DNA of 35,895 bases from an uncultured Comamonas sp. (GTDB lineage Bacteria > Pseudomonadota > Gammaproteobacteria > Burkholderiales > Burkholderiaceae_C), in NCBI GenBank assembly GCA_902175065.1, contig CABIIJ010000010.1:1-35895 (forward strand). The letters run 5' to 3'. The first letter of the stretch is position 1. Each line of letters begins with the position of its first letter. Under the pieces are notes generated by a model that was not told the origin of the DNA, made no database searches, and saw only the letters and a list, made by a program, of their open reading frames with translations. The translations under genes were made by a program, and so were the position numbers. Shown in pieces: positions 14,879 through 25,517 of the stretch.

Positions 14879-15787
14879 ATGAGTCCCAAGTTCCGCCACG
14901 TCGCCCTGATCGGCAAGTACCACCAACTGTCTGGTTACAGCGCCCCGGCCAACCCGGCGCACCAGCCCTTGGCCGAGATTGCCGAGTTCCTGCACGCCAA
15001 GGGCTGCGAGGTGGTGATCGAGGCGGACACGGCCATCCACACCGGGCTGCACCAGCGCTTTCCGACGCTGACGGTGGACGAACTGGGCCAGCACTGCGCG
15101 ATGGCGGTGGTGGTGGGCGGCGATGGCACCATGCTGGGCATCAGCCGCCATCTGGCCAAGTACGGCACGGCGCTGGTGGGCATCAACCAGGGGCGGCTGG
15201 GCTTTGTCACCGACATTCCCTTGAGCAGCTACCGCGAAACCCTGTTCCCCATTTTGCTGGGCGAATACGACGAGGACGTGCGCCCGCTGATGCACGCCCG
15301 CGTGGTGCGTGAAGAAAACTGTGTGTTCGAAGCCCTGGCGGTGAACGACGTGGTCGTCAATCGCGGTGCCACGGCGGGGATGCTGGAGCTGCGCGTGGAG
15401 GTGGACGGGCGCTTTTTGTCCAACCAGCGGGCCGATGGCCTGATCGTCGCCACGCCCACCGGCTCGACCGCGTATGCCCTCTCGGCGGGCGGGCCGATGA
15501 TGCACCCCAGCACCCCGGCCTGGGTGATTGCGCCGATTGCGCCGCACATGCTCTCCAACCGGCCCATCGTCATCCCCGACAGCGGGGAGGTCATGCTGCA
15601 GGTGATCGGCGGACGGGATGTCAGCGCCAACTTCGACATGCAGTCGCTCTCCACCATCCTGCATGGCGACCGCATCTACGTGCGCCGCTCCGAGCACAGC
15701 GTGCGCTTTCTGCACCCCCAGGGCTGGAATTACTTTGCCACCCTGCGCAAGAAACTCGGCTGGAACGAAAGAGGCTACCGGCCATGA
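14879..15787 (+). CDS. nadK: NAD kinase
   Basis: Phosphorylates NAD+ to NADP+ in the cytosol. 302 residues. The ATP/polyphosphate motif GGDGT is at 80-84, NDVVVNRG near 155, and the NAD-binding [15 protein letters not shown] block near 190. The stop overlaps the recN start by ATGA, giving a coupled nadK-recN-rapZ operon. ATG 14879 gives the usual N-terminus (HVALIGKY). Confidence 0.96.
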   Translation: MSPKFRHVALIGKYHQLSGYSAPANPAHQPLAEIAEFLHAKGCEVVIEADTAIHTGLHQRFPTLTVDELGQHCAMAVVVGGDGTMLGISRHLAKYGTALVGINQGRLGFVTDIPLSSYRETLFPILLGEYDEDVRPLMHARVVREENCVFEALAVNDVVVNRGATAGMLELRVEVDGRFLSNQRADGLIVATPTGSTAYALSAGGPMMHPSTPAWVIAPIAPHMLSNRPIVIPDSGEVMLQVIGGRDVSANFDMQSLSTILHGDRIYVRRSEHSVRFLHPQGWNYFATLRKKLGWNERGYRP

Positions 15788-17454
15788 CGCTCAGGCGCAT
15801 CACGCTGCGTGACTTTGTCATCGTGCAGGCGCTGGAGCTGGATTTTGCCCCCGGCTTCACCGCGCTGACGGGGGAGACGGGCGCGGGCAAATCCATCTTG
15901 CTCGATGCCCTGCAACTGGCCCTGGGCGCCCGTGCCGACGCCAGCGTGGTGCGCGAGGGGGCGGCGGATGCCGACATCTGTGCCCGGTTTCAGGCACCGG
16001 CCAGCATCGGTGCGTGGCTGCAATCCCAGGGCTTCAAAAACGCGGCCACCCTGGAACTGCGCCGCCAGATCGACGCCCAGGGCCGCAGCCGGGCCTGGAT
16101 CAATGGCAAGACCGCCACCGCCACGCAGTTGCGCCAGGTGGGCGAGCAACTGGTGAACATCCACGGCCAGCACGCCTGGCAAAACCTGATGCACGCCGAC
16201 AGCGTGCGCAGCCTGCTCGATGCCTACGCCGGCATCTCCACCGCCGAACTGCGCCGGCTGTGGCAGCACTGGCGCGAGGCCACCGCCCATTGGCACGCCG
16301 CCGAGCAGCGCCAGACGCAACTCCAGCAGGAACGCGAACGCCTGCAATGGCAGATCGACGAGCTGGAAAAACTGGCCCCCGCCGCCGACGAATGGGAAGA
16401 ACTGAACACCCAGCACACCCGCCTGGCCCACGCCCAAACCCTGCTGGAAGCGGCGCAACGCGCCCTGGCCGCCCTGGGCGATGAAGACACCGGGGCCGAG
16501 CGCCCCCTGGCCTATGCCAGCAGCCAGCTGGAGGCCCAGGCCCACCTGGAGCCGGGCTTTGCCGACATCGGCGCCACCTTGCAATCCTGCCTGGCGCAAC
16601 TGGACGACGCCCGGCACAGCCTGCAACGCTACCTGGAGCGTGCCGACCTCGACCCCGAACGCCTCGCGGCGCTGGACGAACGCCTGGGCCTGTGGCTGCA
16701 ACTGGCCCGCCGCCATAAACATCCGCCCCAGGATTTGCCCCAGCTTCTAAGCCACTGGCATACGCAGCTTGCCGCCCTGGACGCTGCCGCCGACCTGCCC
16801 GCCCTGGCCCACGCCGTGGCTCGGGCGCTGGAGCGCTACCGCAGCGCCGCCCAGGCCATTTCGGCCCAGCGCCACCACGCCGCCACGCAGCTGGCACAGG
16901 CCATCACCGCCGCAATGCAGGAATTGGGAATGCAGGGCGGCAGCTTCACCGCGCAGGTGCTGCCGCTGGCCGAACCCGGCGCCCACGGCCTGGACGAGGT
17001 GCAGTTTCTGGTCGCCGGCCACCCCGGCGCCACGCCCCGGCCCATCGGCAAGGTCGCCTCCGGCGGGGAGCTGTCGCGCATCTCGCTGGCGCTGGCCGTA
17101 GCCACCAGCGCCCAGGGCAGCGCCGGCACCCTGATTTTTGACGAGGTGGACGCGGGCATTGGCGGCGCGGTGGCGCAAACCGTCGGTGCGCTCATGCAGC
17201 GCCTGGGCACCAACCGCCAGGTGCTGGCCGTCACCCACCTGCCGCAGGTGGCCGCCTTTGCCCACCAGCATTACGTGGTGCACAAGCAGCGGCGCAAAAC
17301 CGGCACCACCAGCCAGGTACTGGCCACCGATGCGCCGCAGCGCGAGCAGGAAATCGCCCGGATGCTGGGCGGCCAGACCATCTCCGACACCACCCTGGCC
17401 CACGCCCGCGAAATGCTGGCCCAGGCCCAAGCCACCCGAGGAGCTGCACCATGA
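15784..17454 (+). CDS. recN: DNA repair ATPase RecN
   Basis: SMC-like ATPase acting early in double-strand break repair. 556 residues, normal length. N-terminal Walker A G30-ETGAGKS, a central coiled-coil region (about 160-360), then the ABC signature [12 protein letters not shown] near 430 and Walker [13 protein letters not shown] near 450. It overlaps nadK at its start and rapZ at its stop, both by ATGA. No LexA box is apparent immediately upstream, since it starts inside nadK. Confidence 0.96.
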   Translation: MTLRRITLRDFVIVQALELDFAPGFTALTGETGAGKSILLDALQLALGARADASVVREGAADADICARFQAPASIGAWLQSQGFKNAATLELRRQIDAQGRSRAWINGKTATATQLRQVGEQLVNIHGQHAWQNLMHADSVRSLLDAYAGISTAELRRLWQHWREATAHWHAAEQRQTQLQQERERLQWQIDELEKLAPAADEWEELNTQHTRLAHAQTLLEAAQRALAALGDEDTGAERPLAYASSQLEAQAHLEPGFADIGATLQSCLAQLDDARHSLQRYLERADLDPERLAALDERLGLWLQLARRHKHPPQDLPQLLSHWHTQLAALDAAADLPALAHAVARALERYRSAAQAISAQRHHAATQLAQAITAAMQELGMQGGSFTAQVLPLAEPGAHGLDEVQFLVAGHPGATPRPIGKVASGGELSRISLALAVATSAQGSAGTLIFDEVDAGIGGAVAQTVGALMQRLGTNRQVLAVTHLPQVAAFAHQHYVVHKQRRKTGTTSQVLATDAPQREQEIARMLGGQTISDTTLAHAREMLAQAQATRGAAP

Positions 17455-18332
17455 CGCTGGAAGTGGTTTTGATCACCGGCCTGTCCGGCTCGGGCAAGTC
17501 GATTGCCCTCAAAGCGCTGGAGGATGTCGGCTACTACTGCGTCGACAACCTGCCGCCGGAGCTGCTGCCCGCCTTCGTGCGTCTGCAGCACGCCCACCAC
17601 GGCAAGCGCGTGGCCATTGCCATCGACGCCCGCAGCGCCGCCAGCCTGCCGCACCTGCCGAAAAAGCTGCGCCAGCTCCAGCACCTGCGCAGCCAGGGGG
17701 TGCAGTTGCACATCCTGTTCCTGGACGCGAACACGCCCACGCTGGTGCGGCGGTTTTCCGAAACGCGCCGCCGCCATCCGCTCTCGCCCACCGACGTGCC
17801 CGATGGCGGCGCCCTGGCCCAGGTCATCGAGCACGAGCGCGAACTGCTCGGCCCGCTGCGCGAACACGCCCACCTGATCGACACCAGCAATATCCGTGGC
17901 CCGCAGCTGCAAAGCTACGTCAAGGGGCTGATCCAGGCCCCGGCCAACCAGCTCACGCTGATTTTTCAGTCTTTCGGCTTCAAGCACGGCCTGCCGCTGG
18001 ATGCGGACTACGTGTTCGACGTGCGCATGTTGCCCAACCCGTACTACGACCCCCTCCTGCGCCCCCTGACCGGCAAGGACGCGCCGGTGCAGCAATTCCT
18101 GCGCCAGCAGGCCGACGTGCAGGTGATGCAGACGCATATCCGGCAATTCGTCACCCACTGGCTGCCGGCGCTGCAGGCCAACCACCGCAGCTACGTCACC
18201 GTGGCCATCGGCTGCACCGGGGGGCAGCACCGCTCGGTCTTCCTGACCGAACAACTGGCGGCGCATTTCCGTGGGCAGTGGAGCACCTTGCTGCGCCATC
18301 GGGAGATGGATGCGCGAGCTTTACAAAAATAA
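17451..18332 (+). CDS. rapZ: RNase adapter / nucleotide-binding protein RapZ
   Basis: P-loop protein; in E. coli it binds small RNAs and directs RNase E to GlmZ, controlling glucosamine-6-phosphate synthase. 293 residues. Walker A GLSGSGKS at 10-17, the DNLPPELLP and [22 protein letters not shown] blocks, and the C-terminal [10 protein letters not shown]. Its target in this organism is not shown by the sequence. The stop at 18330-18332 is followed 1 bp later by palindromic repeat copy 2. Confidence 0.94.
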   Translation: MTLEVVLITGLSGSGKSIALKALEDVGYYCVDNLPPELLPAFVRLQHAHHGKRVAIAIDARSAASLPHLPKKLRQLQHLRSQGVQLHILFLDANTPTLVRRFSETRRRHPLSPTDVPDGGALAQVIEHERELLGPLREHAHLIDTSNIRGPQLQSYVKGLIQAPANQLTLIFQSFGFKHGLPLDADYVFDVRMLPNPYYDPLLRPLTGKDAPVQQFLRQQADVQVMQTHIRQFVTHWLPALQANHRSYVTVAIGCTGGQHRSVFLTEQLAAHFRGQWSTLLRHREMDARALQK

Positions 18333-18333
18333 G

Positions 18334-18409
18334 AGCTGCTTCCGCTTGAAAACAAAGGGATTCAGGTAGTTTTATACCTGAATCCCTTTGTTTATCAGTG
18401 GAAAAAGCT
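18334..18409. repeat. 76-bp AGCT-bounded palindromic repeat, copy 2 (after rapZ)
   Basis: Exactly 76 bp between the terminal AGCT motifs. The inner part is a perfect 19-bp stem (18350-18368 with 18375-18393, 6-nt loop). The right arm TTTATCAGTGGAAAAAGCT recurs exactly at 33279-33297. Convergent rapZ and ribB end on either side, so the hairpin could also stop transcription from both, though no T-run is obvious. Confidence 0.88.
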
Positions 18410-18435
18410 ACTTTTATCTTCAACCGTAGCGCAGG

Positions 18436-19116
18436 CTAAGCCTCGATCTCCCGCACGTACTGGAGCAACTCGGCAATCGCCAGCACCGGCAGGCCATGCC
18501 GGGCAGCGTAGGCGAAGACATCGCCGCCGCGCATCATGCTGCCGTCCGGGTTCATCAGCTCGCACAGCACGCCCATCGGGCGCAGCCCGGCCAGGCGGGC
18601 CAGGCAGACCGAGCCTTCGGTATGCCCCTGCCGCGCCGCCAGCCCGCCGGGGTGCGCCCGCAGGGGAAAGACGTGGCCGGGCCGCACCAGGTCGTCCGGC
18701 CGGGCCTCGGGGGCGATGGCGGCCTGGATGGTCGTCAGCCGGTCACGGGCGCTGACGCCGGTGGTGACGCCGTGGCGGGCCTCGATGGTCACGGTAAACG
18801 CCGTGCCGTAGGGGCTGCCGTTGTGCGCCACCATTTGCGGCAGGTCGAGGCGCTGCAGGGTGTCGTCGGTCAGGCACAGGCAGACGATGCCGCTGCCGTC
18901 GCGGATCATTTGCGCCATGCCGCGCTCGGTCAGGCGCTCGGCGGCGAAGATGAGGTCGGCCTCGTTCTCGCGGTCATAGTCGTCCATCAGCACGACGGGC
19001 ACGCCTTCGCGCACGGCCTGCAGGGCTGCCTGCACGCGCTGGCGCAGCGCCTCGGGGGTGGAGGAAATTTCAGGAAAATCCGGCGCAGTGCGCTCGGCAA
19101 CGGGGGATGAAAACAT
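18436..19116 (-). CDS. ribB: 3,4-dihydroxy-2-butanone-4-phosphate synthase
   Basis: Converts ribulose 5-phosphate to the four-carbon precursor of riboflavin. 226 residues, so the RibB domain alone, not a RibBA fusion. The acidic active-site loop [16 protein letters not shown] is at 45-60, with conserved [28 protein letters not shown] and GHTEGSV blocks. ATG 19116 has AGGAG upstream; the open frame further upstream is riboswitch sequence. Regulated by the FMN riboswitch in its leader. Confidence 0.95.
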   Translation of the reverse strand: MFSSPVAERTAPDFPEISSTPEALRQRVQAALQAVREGVPVVLMDDYDRENEADLIFAAERLTERGMAQMIRDGSGIVCLCLTDDTLQRLDLPQMVAHNGSPYGTAFTVTIEARHGVTTGVSARDRLTTIQAAIAPEARPDDLVRPGHVFPLRAHPGGLAARQGHTEGSVCLARLAGLRPMGVLCELMNPDGSMMRGGDVFAYAARHGLPVLAIAELLQYVREIEA

Positions 19117-19174
19117 AGGGAAACGCTCCTCGGTAGAACAAGTGGAGAAGACGTTTTCGGGGCACGCAGCAGCG

Positions 19175-19207
19175 GTTGCTGCGCCCCGTCGTCCAGGGCG
19201 CAGCAAC
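19175..19207 (-). promoter_or_regulatory. Expression-platform hairpin of the FMN riboswitch
   Basis: GTTGCTGCGCCC (19175-19186) pairs with GGGCGCAGCAAC (19196-19207), a 12-bp stem between the aptamer and the ribB start. No T-run follows on the minus strand, so an intrinsic terminator is unlikely. Control may act on Rho access or translation. Confidence 0.55.
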
Positions 19208-19218
19208 GCGCGGCGCAT

Positions 19219-19395
19219 CTTCTTGCATCCGGACTGTGACCGTCGGCTCTGGAGTGGTGCCAGATCTGCTGACCCCATGGCCGCCTGCTGAATCAACAGC
19301 CGCTCGCCATGGGCGCTCGCGGGCTTGCGAAGACCCTGTGGCATTGCGCCACAGCCTCGCCTACCGCCGGTGGGGAATTTCGCCCCGCCCTGAAG
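19219..19395 (-). ncRNA. FMN riboswitch (RFN element) of ribB
   Basis: On the minus strand the conserved RFN blocks appear in order: CGGGGCGAAATTCCC then ACCGGCGGT, AGCCCGCGAGC, CAGATCTGG, CCAGAGCCGACGGTCA and CAGTCCGGATGCAAGAAG. These are the FMN-aptamer core. FMN binding is expected to lower ribB expression. A -10-like TACAAT (19426-19431) lies just upstream of the aptamer. Confidence 0.95.
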
Positions 19396-19457
19396 ACGCT
19401 GGTGTTGGCCGGGGCCAACGGGCGGATTGTAAAACCGGCGCCATGAATGAAAAGGGT

Positions 19458-19533
19458 AGCTTCCTCCACTGATGCAATAACGATTCAAGATACAAATAGC
19501 TTTGAAAGCTTTATTGCATCATCGGAAACAGCT
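19458..19533. repeat. 76-bp AGCT-bounded palindromic repeat, copy 3 (mutY 3' end)
   Basis: Exactly 76 bp. GATGCAATAA (19471-19480) pairs perfectly with TTATTGCATC (19511-19520). The right arm supplies the last codons and stop of mutY on the minus strand. Confidence 0.85.
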
Positions 19534-20650
19534 CCTCAAAAGAAAGCATCAGCTTGCGCACCGGCGCAGGCAGCCCCAGGGCCAGCGCCTGCGGCCCGGT
19601 ACACCAGGCCCCGGCGGCAGGGTGGATGTCGGGCACCGCGCAGCCGTCCGTGGCCGGTGCCAGTTGCACCACCACCGGGTGCAGGAACAGGTCGCGGTGC
19701 GTGAGCACATGCAGCACCACGGGCAAATCGTGGCGCTGCTGCGCTGGCGATGCCTGCGATGCCTGCGGCAAGGCGGCCAGCATCCGGGCCAGATCGGCCT
19801 CGCCGGGGTACACCAAGGGGCTGAACAAACCGGCCCAGATCGCATTGGCGCCGCCTTGTGCCGGGCGGCGTTCCAGCCAGTAGCGCCCCTGCGCATCGCG
19901 CAGAAACAGCAGCCACCACGCCTGGCTGCTGCGGCGCAGCTTGCGGGTCTTGACGGGGTAGTCCTGCGGATTGCCCGCCTGCTGCGCCCGGCACTGCCAT
20001 TGCAGCGGGCACTGCCGGCACACCGGCTGGCGGGGCGTACACACCGTGGCGCCCAGATCCATCAGCGCCTGGGTGTAGCGCGGCATGTCGGCACCCGCCT
20101 CGGGCAACAGTTGCTCGGCCAGCGCCCACAGCGCTTTTTCCTGCTGCGCCTGGGCCAGGTCGCCGGAAAACGCCAGCACGCGGGTGAGCACCCGCTTGAC
20201 GTTGGCGTCCAGAATCGCCGCCCGCTCCCGAAAGCAGAACGCCGCAATCGCCGCCGCCGTGGTGCGGCCAATGCCCGGCAGGGTGGCCAGCGTGGCGGCA
20301 TTGCGCGGGAACTGGCCGCCGTGCTCGGCCATGACGGCCTGGGCACAGCGGTGCAGATTGCGGGCGCGGCTGTAGTAGCCCAGGCCGCTCCACAACGCCA
20401 TGACCTGGTCGGCGGGCGCAGCGGCCAGGCTGGCCACGTCGGGCAGCGCCTGGATGAAGCGCTGGTAGTAGTCCAGCACGGTCGTCACCTGGGTTTGCTG
20501 CAACATGATTTCCGACAGCCAGACGCGGTACGGATCCTGCGTATGCTGCCAGGGCAGGTGGTTGCGGCCATGGCGGACCTGCCAGTCGATCAGGGGTGGG
20601 GCAATGGCGGGCAGCCGGGCCGAAGCAGAAGAAGAGGAAGGAGCAGGCAT
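19511..20650 (-). CDS. mutY: Adenine DNA glycosylase MutY
   Basis: Removes adenine mispaired with 8-oxoguanine. 379 residues. Catalytic Glu47 ([10 protein letters not shown]), helix-hairpin-helix [12 protein letters not shown] near 124-135, catalytic Asp148 (LDANVKR), 4Fe-4S cysteines C204-x6-C211-x2-C214-x5-C220, and a C-terminal NUDIX-like 8-oxoG recognition domain. ATG 20650 is chosen because the long frame upstream lacks family similarity. The final residues ELFPMMQ and the stop are encoded by a palindromic repeat arm, so the original C-terminus may have been replaced. With mutM nearby it forms part of the oxidised-guanine repair set. Confidence 0.95.
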   Translation of the reverse strand: MPAPSSSSASARLPAIAPPLIDWQVRHGRNHLPWQHTQDPYRVWLSEIMLQQTQVTTVLDYYQRFIQALPDVASLAAAPADQVMALWSGLGYYSRARNLHRCAQAVMAEHGGQFPRNAATLATLPGIGRTTAAAIAAFCFRERAAILDANVKRVLTRVLAFSGDLAQAQQEKALWALAEQLLPEAGADMPRYTQALMDLGATVCTPRQPVCRQCPLQWQCRAQQAGNPQDYPVKTRKLRRSSQAWWLLFLRDAQGRYWLERRPAQGGANAIWAGLFSPLVYPGEADLARMLAALPQASQASPAQQRHDLPVVLHVLTHRDLFLHPVVVQLAPATDGCAVPDIHPAAGAWCTGPQALALGLPAPVRKLMLSFEELFPMMQ

Positions 20651-20733
20651 GAACGAGCGACCACGCCGCCCCGTCCACAAGGCCGGGCCGGCGGGCCGGA
20701 AGGCAAAGCCCGGCAGTGTAGCGGCGCAGCGCG

Positions 20734-22770
20734 TTATTGCTGGAGCGGTTCCGTGTCGCCTGCCGCGTCGACAGGAGTGACTGCGGGAGTGACCGCACAG
20801 GCCGCGCCCTCCAGCACGGGCAGGTGCAGCAGTTGCTCGCACCGGGTGTGCAGTTGCTGGTCGAGCTGCTGCAGCAGGCTTTCGGCGCTTTCCACCTGGG
20901 CGATGTGCTCCATCAGCCCGCTGGCTGCGTGCTGGATGCGGTCAACGGCCTCGATGCGCCGGGCAAAGCTGCGCTTGCGCTCCTTGAGCTGGGCATCGAG
21001 CTGGGCCGTGGCCGCCTTGCTCCACAAATCCAGGTCGTTGGCAGCGTTTTCAAAAATGGAGCGCAGGCGCATTCCCAGCGCCTTGATCAGGCGCTCGCCA
21101 AACAGCGGGTTGGCCAGCTTGAGCACGTTGCCAAAACCCAGGTACTGCAGATAGCTTTGCTCCAGCTGGCCCAGCGCCTGCTCGAAGTCGTGCAGCTGCA
21201 AAGGCTCCGGCGACAGCAGGGAAAAGCCGAATTCCGCGTTCAGGTCCTTGAAGCTGGCGCCCAGCATGGCCTGCACCTCGGCGGCAGCGGCGCGTACCTT
21301 GTCGCCCAGCTCGCGCAGGCGCTCGAAGGTGGAGGCGTAGACCTTGCGCACGCCCAGCTTCAGCCCGGAATGCTCCAGCGCCTGCGCCAGCTGCTCCAGC
21401 TCGCGGCGCTGCGAGGTCGCGCCCAGGTGCTGGAAGGCCTGGTTCATCAGGCGCAGGTGCACGGTGCGCAGCGCCAGGATGCGCGTGCTGCTGGAATCGA
21501 AGCTGCGCTGCTCCTGCTCGATGCGCTGGCGCATGCTGTCGATCACCGTGGCGTTCTTGCCGCGCAGGCTGCGCAGCTCCAGCATCTGCTCGTCCAGATC
21601 GCGGCGGCGGATTTGAATCGCCCGGCGCACCTGGGTCTGCATCTGCCGCACGCCGCCGGTGACGGCGGACAGCAGAATGCTCTGCCGGTGCGCCAGGATG
21701 CCCTGGGCCAGGGCATCCTCGAACGCGGGCAGGCCGCTCTCGGCCAGCAGGTCGGGGCGCTGCTCGATCTTGGCCTGCAGCCCTTTCTGCGCCGACAGCG
21801 GCAGGATGCGCTGGGGCGAGATGTTCAGCATCTGCGCACTTTGCTGGCGCTGGCGCTCCAGCTGGGCCTGCACCTGCGCTGCGCTGTCCATGCCGTTCCA
21901 CAGCGCATCGATCTTGTTGAGCACCACAAGGTGCGATTCGCCCTCGCGGTGGCTGGGCAGCAGGTGCTCGCGCCAGATGGCCAAGTCGGACTTGGTCACG
22001 CCCGTATCGGCCCCCAGCAGGAACACCACCGCATGGGCCAGGGCGATCTGATTGACCGTCAGCTCCGGCTCCGCCCCCACGGCGTTCAGGCCCGGCGTGT
22101 CCAGAATCACCAGGCCCTGCTTGAGCAGCGGGTGCGCCATGTTCACCAGGGCGTGGCGCCAGCGCGGCACCTCGACCAGACCCCGGTCATCGACCATCGG
22201 GTTGTCCTGGGGCAGGGCATCGTTCCAGAAGCCCAGGGTGCGGGCCTCCTCCACCGTCACGGTGCGCGTTTCGGCCACCTTGGCAATCTGCGCGGCCAGC
22301 TGGTCCGGGTCGTTCACATCCAGCGGCAACTGCACCCAGGTCGAAGGGCGGCTGCGCCATTGCGCCAGGCTGTAGGTCTGCTCACGCGTTTCGATGGGCA
22401 GCAGGCGCATGCAGGCCGGCAGTGCGGGGTCGTACCCCAGCTCGGTCGGGCACATGGTGGTGCGCCCGGGCGAGGCGGGCATGATGCGCCGCCCGTAGTG
22501 GGCAAAGAAGATGGCGTTGATCAGCTCCGACTTGCCGCGCGAGAACTCGGCCACGAAAGCCACGCACACCTTGTCGTCACGCAACTGCCCTTCCAGGCGC
22601 TGCAAATGGTCTTGCACTGCTGCGTCCAGCAGCTCCTGCTCGCCCAACCAGCTGCGGAACTCGGCCAATTGGCTGGCAAACCCCTTGCGCCACACCCCCA
22701 GCTGGTCAAACTGCTCGTTAAATGATGGGCCCACCTGTTTTTCTCCCGAAATGTGGATATTCGTGCGCAA
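20734..22770 (-). CDS. Bacterial dynamin-like GTPase
   Basis: Large GTPase of the dynamin superfamily; bacterial relatives remodel or protect membranes. Up to 678 residues. The P-loop reads AEFSRGKS (74-81), so the first glycine of GxxxxGKS is alanine. The switch TTMCPTEL, DTPG near 225 and NKID near 288 are present. A long helical stalk with coiled-coil character follows (about 370-640). ATG 22770 has no clear Shine-Dalgarno. A GTG at 22734 has GGAG upstream and is a serious alternative, shortening the protein by 12 residues. It lies between mutY and mutM on the same strand, but I see no functional link. Confidence 0.8.
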   Translation of the reverse strand: MRTNIHISGEKQVGPSFNEQFDQLGVWRKGFASQLAEFRSWLGEQELLDAAVQDHLQRLEGQLRDDKVCVAFVAEFSRGKSELINAIFFAHYGRRIMPASPGRTTMCPTELGYDPALPACMRLLPIETREQTYSLAQWRSRPSTWVQLPLDVNDPDQLAAQIAKVAETRTVTVEEARTLGFWNDALPQDNPMVDDRGLVEVPRWRHALVNMAHPLLKQGLVILDTPGLNAVGAEPELTVNQIALAHAVVFLLGADTGVTKSDLAIWREHLLPSHREGESHLVVLNKIDALWNGMDSAAQVQAQLERQRQQSAQMLNISPQRILPLSAQKGLQAKIEQRPDLLAESGLPAFEDALAQGILAHRQSILLSAVTGGVRQMQTQVRRAIQIRRRDLDEQMLELRSLRGKNATVIDSMRQRIEQEQRSFDSSSTRILALRTVHLRLMNQAFQHLGATSQRRELEQLAQALEHSGLKLGVRKVYASTFERLRELGDKVRAAAAEVQAMLGASFKDLNAEFGFSLLSPEPLQLHDFEQALGQLEQSYLQYLGFGNVLKLANPLFGERLIKALGMRLRSIFENAANDLDLWSKAATAQLDAQLKERKRSFARRIEAVDRIQHAASGLMEHIAQVESAESLLQQLDQQLHTRCEQLLHLPVLEGAACAVTPAVTPVDAAGDTEPLQQ

Positions 22771-22834
22771 TGACTATAACCCCGCTCATGCAGCGGCAGC
22801 AGGCGGGTTTGTTACCGCTTGCGCCGACTTTTTC

Positions 22835-23653
22835 CTAGGATTTCTGGCAGCGCGGACAGTAGTAGGTGCTGCGCTGTCCCTGGCGCAACAGGCGCACCGG
22901 CTGGCCGCAATGGTGGCATGGCTGGCCGGCGCGGCCATACACCTGCACCGCGTGCTGGAAGTGCCCGGCCATGCCCTGCGCGTTGGAAAAATCGCGCAGC
23001 GTGGTGCCGCCTTGCTCCACCGCCTGGGCGATCACCTGCCCGATGGCCGCAAACAGCCGCCGCGCCTTGACCGGGCCGATGGCGCACGCTGGCGTGGCCG
23101 GGTGGATGCGGCTGGCAAACAGCACTTCGCTGGCATAGATGTTGCCCACGCCCACCACCAGTTTGCCGGCCAGCAGCACCGCCTTGACGGGCGCCCGGCT
23201 GGCGTGCAGGCCAGCGGCAAAACGCTCCCAGGTAAAGCTGGCGGGGTCCAGCGGCTCCATGCCCAGGCCGCCCAGCAACTTTTGCGCCCGGGGGTCGCCC
23301 TCCCCGGCCACGGCCACCACGGCGCCAAAGCGGCGCGGGTCGTGCAGGCGCAGCACGCCCTGGCTGGTCGTCAGGTCGAAATGGTCGTGCGCTCCGGGCG
23401 CCGGAAAGCTGCGGGCAAAGCGCAGGCTGCCGGACATGCCCAGGTGCAGCAGGAGCAATCCGGCGTTCAAGTCCAGCAGCAGGTATTTGCCCCGGCGGCG
23501 CACCTGCTGCACCGTCTGCCCGACCAAATCCTGCGGCGGGCAGCCCAGCGGCCAGCGCAAGGGCTTGCCCAGGCGCACCGCCAGGATCTGCGCGGCAACG
23601 ATGTCGGCGGCAAAACTGCGCCGGGTGACTTCGACTTCAGGTAACTCAGGCAT
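22835..23653 (-). CDS. mutM: Formamidopyrimidine-DNA glycosylase MutM (Fpg)
   Basis: Excises 8-oxoguanine and formamidopyrimidines, with lyase activity. 272 residues. The N-terminus after the initiator is PELPEVE (catalytic Pro2, Glu3), Lys56 (RGKYLLLDL), HLGMSGSLR, the H2TH region [10 protein letters not shown], and a C-terminal zinc finger CHHC...CPRC. The required Pro2 fixes the start at 23653. Divergent from the TPR lipoprotein gene with a 63-bp gap. Confidence 0.97.
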   Translation of the reverse strand: MPELPEVEVTRRSFAADIVAAQILAVRLGKPLRWPLGCPPQDLVGQTVQQVRRRGKYLLLDLNAGLLLLHLGMSGSLRFARSFPAPGAHDHFDLTTSQGVLRLHDPRRFGAVVAVAGEGDPRAQKLLGGLGMEPLDPASFTWERFAAGLHASRAPVKAVLLAGKLVVGVGNIYASEVLFASRIHPATPACAIGPVKARRLFAAIGQVIAQAVEQGGTTLRDFSNAQGMAGHFQHAVQVYGRAGQPCHHCGQPVRLLRQGQRSTYYCPRCQKS

Positions 23654-23716
23654 GGATCGTGCTTCATCAAGGCGGGGCCGGAGCAACCGGCGTCATCGTT
23701 CGATTATTATGGCCGG

Positions 23717-25510
23717 ATGGCCTCTTTACCCTGCCCTACGCGCCCGTTCTGGCGCACTTCATGGCGCACGCTCGGCAGTGCCGCCGCCGTGCTCGGCACA
23801 TTGACTGCCTGCGCCCAGGTGCCGCCCGCACCGCAAGCTGCGGCCCCGGCAGATGCCACCGACACCGCCGCAAACAGCAACGTCGCCCTGGATGGGCCGC
23901 TGTTCTACGAACTGCTGCTCGGCGAACTGACCGCCAGCCAGGGCGATGCCCGGGACGCCGTGGCGCTGTTCCTGGACGCCGCCCGCCAGACCAACGTCGA
24001 GGCGCTGTACCAGCGGGCGACCGACGTGGCGCTGCGCTCGCGCTCCGGCCCCCAGGCACTGATGGCGGCGCAAGCCTGGCAACAGGCTTTTCCCGCTTCG
24101 CGCATGGCCAACCGCTACCTGCTGCAAATCCTGCTGATGCTCAACCGCGTCTCCGACACGGTCGAGCCGCTGACCCGGGAACTGGCCGCCACCCCCATCG
24201 CCAGCAAGCCCGCCGCCTACCTGGCCATTGCCCAGCTCTACCGCCACACCGGCGACAAGAAACTGGCAGCGGCCGTGGTCGAGCAAGCCCTGCAGGCCGA
24301 CCTGGGCCACGCCGCGACCGCCCCTGCCGCCTGGGCCATGCTCGGCCACATGCACCTGGCAGCCAACCAGAAAGAGCAGGCCCTGCAGGCAGCCACCCAG
24401 TCGCAGCAACTGGCCCCGGCCAACGGTGCCGCCGCCCTGCTGGCCCTGGAGCTGCTGGAAAACAAGCTGCCCCAGGCCGAGCCCCTGGTGCAGAACTACC
24501 TGCAGCACACCCCGAACCCGACCATCCGCCTGGCCTACGCCAAGGTCTTGCTCGACCAGCGGCGCCTGCCCCAGGCGCTGGTGCAGCTCGATGCCGTGGT
24601 GGCGCAAACGCCCGAGAACGCCGAAGCCTGGCTCACCCTGGCCGCCGTCCACGCCCAGCAAGGCCAATGGCCGCAGGCCGAACAGGCCCTGCAAGGCTTT
24701 GCCGCCCTCATCCCCGCCATGGCCGACGCCCAGCAGCGCGATACCGCCCGGCTGCAAGCCGGTGTCCTGGGCGCCCGCAGCGCCATGGCCGCCAGGAACG
24801 ATGATCTGGCCGCGCAATGGCTGGCGCAAATCCCCAATGCCGAGGACAACCTGCGCGTCCAGGCGCTGCGGGCGGGCTTGCTGGCCCGCCAGGGCCAGCT
24901 CACCCAGGCCCGCCGCCTGATCCAGGCCGTGCCGGCAGAAGGCAGGCAACAGGCGCAGCGCAAACTCCAGGCCGAAGTGCAGTTGCTGCGTGACGCCGGT
25001 GCCTACGGTCAGGCCTACGCCCTGCAAGCCAGGCTGCAGGCGCAAGACCCGGAAGATGCCGACATCACCTACGAAACCGCGCTGCTGGCCGAAAAAATCG
25101 GCCAGCTCGACACCATGGAGCAGCTTTTGCGCAGCATCATGGCCCGCCATCCGGACTACTACCACGCCTACAACGCCCTGGGCTACTCGCTGGCCGATCG
25201 GGGGGTGCAGCTCGACGAAGCCCGCCGCCTGATCGAAACCGCGCTGCAATACGCCCCCGACGACCCCTTCATCACCGACAGCCTGGGCTGGCTGGAATTT
25301 CGCCAGGGCAATACGGAGCGGGCCGTCACCCTGCTGGAACAGGCCTACAGCCTGCGTGACGACGTGGAAATCGCCACCCACCTGGCCGAAGCGCTGTGGG
25401 CGCAGGGCGACCGGCAACGCGCCCGCAGCCTGTGGCGCTCCGCCCTGCAACGCGATCCGGACAACGAAGTGCTGCGCTCCACGCTGCAGCGCCTGAACGT
25501 GCAGCCCTGA
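23717..25510 (+). CDS. TPR-repeat lipoprotein
   Basis: 597 residues. The N-terminal leader ends in lipobox LTAC (Cys32), so it is predicted to be lipid-anchored in the envelope, probably the outer membrane. The rest is made of tetratricopeptide repeats, clearest near the C-terminus (YYHAYNALGYSLADRGVQLDEARRLIETAL, then DPFITDSLGWLEFRQGNTERAVTLLEQAY). Such genes commonly precede lolB in betaproteobacteria. Here lolB starts 7 bp after the stop, suggesting co-transcription and perhaps a role in envelope assembly. Function is not known. Confidence 0.85.
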   Translation: MASLPCPTRPFWRTSWRTLGSAAAVLGTLTACAQVPPAPQAAAPADATDTAANSNVALDGPLFYELLLGELTASQGDARDAVALFLDAARQTNVEALYQRATDVALRSRSGPQALMAAQAWQQAFPASRMANRYLLQILLMLNRVSDTVEPLTRELAATPIASKPAAYLAIAQLYRHTGDKKLAAAVVEQALQADLGHAATAPAAWAMLGHMHLAANQKEQALQAATQSQQLAPANGAAALLALELLENKLPQAEPLVQNYLQHTPNPTIRLAYAKVLLDQRRLPQALVQLDAVVAQTPENAEAWLTLAAVHAQQGQWPQAEQALQGFAALIPAMADAQQRDTARLQAGVLGARSAMAARNDDLAAQWLAQIPNAEDNLRVQALRAGLLARQGQLTQARRLIQAVPAEGRQQAQRKLQAEVQLLRDAGAYGQAYALQARLQAQDPEDADITYETALLAEKIGQLDTMEQLLRSIMARHPDYYHAYNALGYSLADRGVQLDEARRLIETALQYAPDDPFITDSLGWLEFRQGNTERAVTLLEQAYSLRDDVEIATHLAEALWAQGDRQRARSLWRSALQRDPDNEVLRSTLQRLNVQP

Positions 25511-25517
25511 GAAGCCG

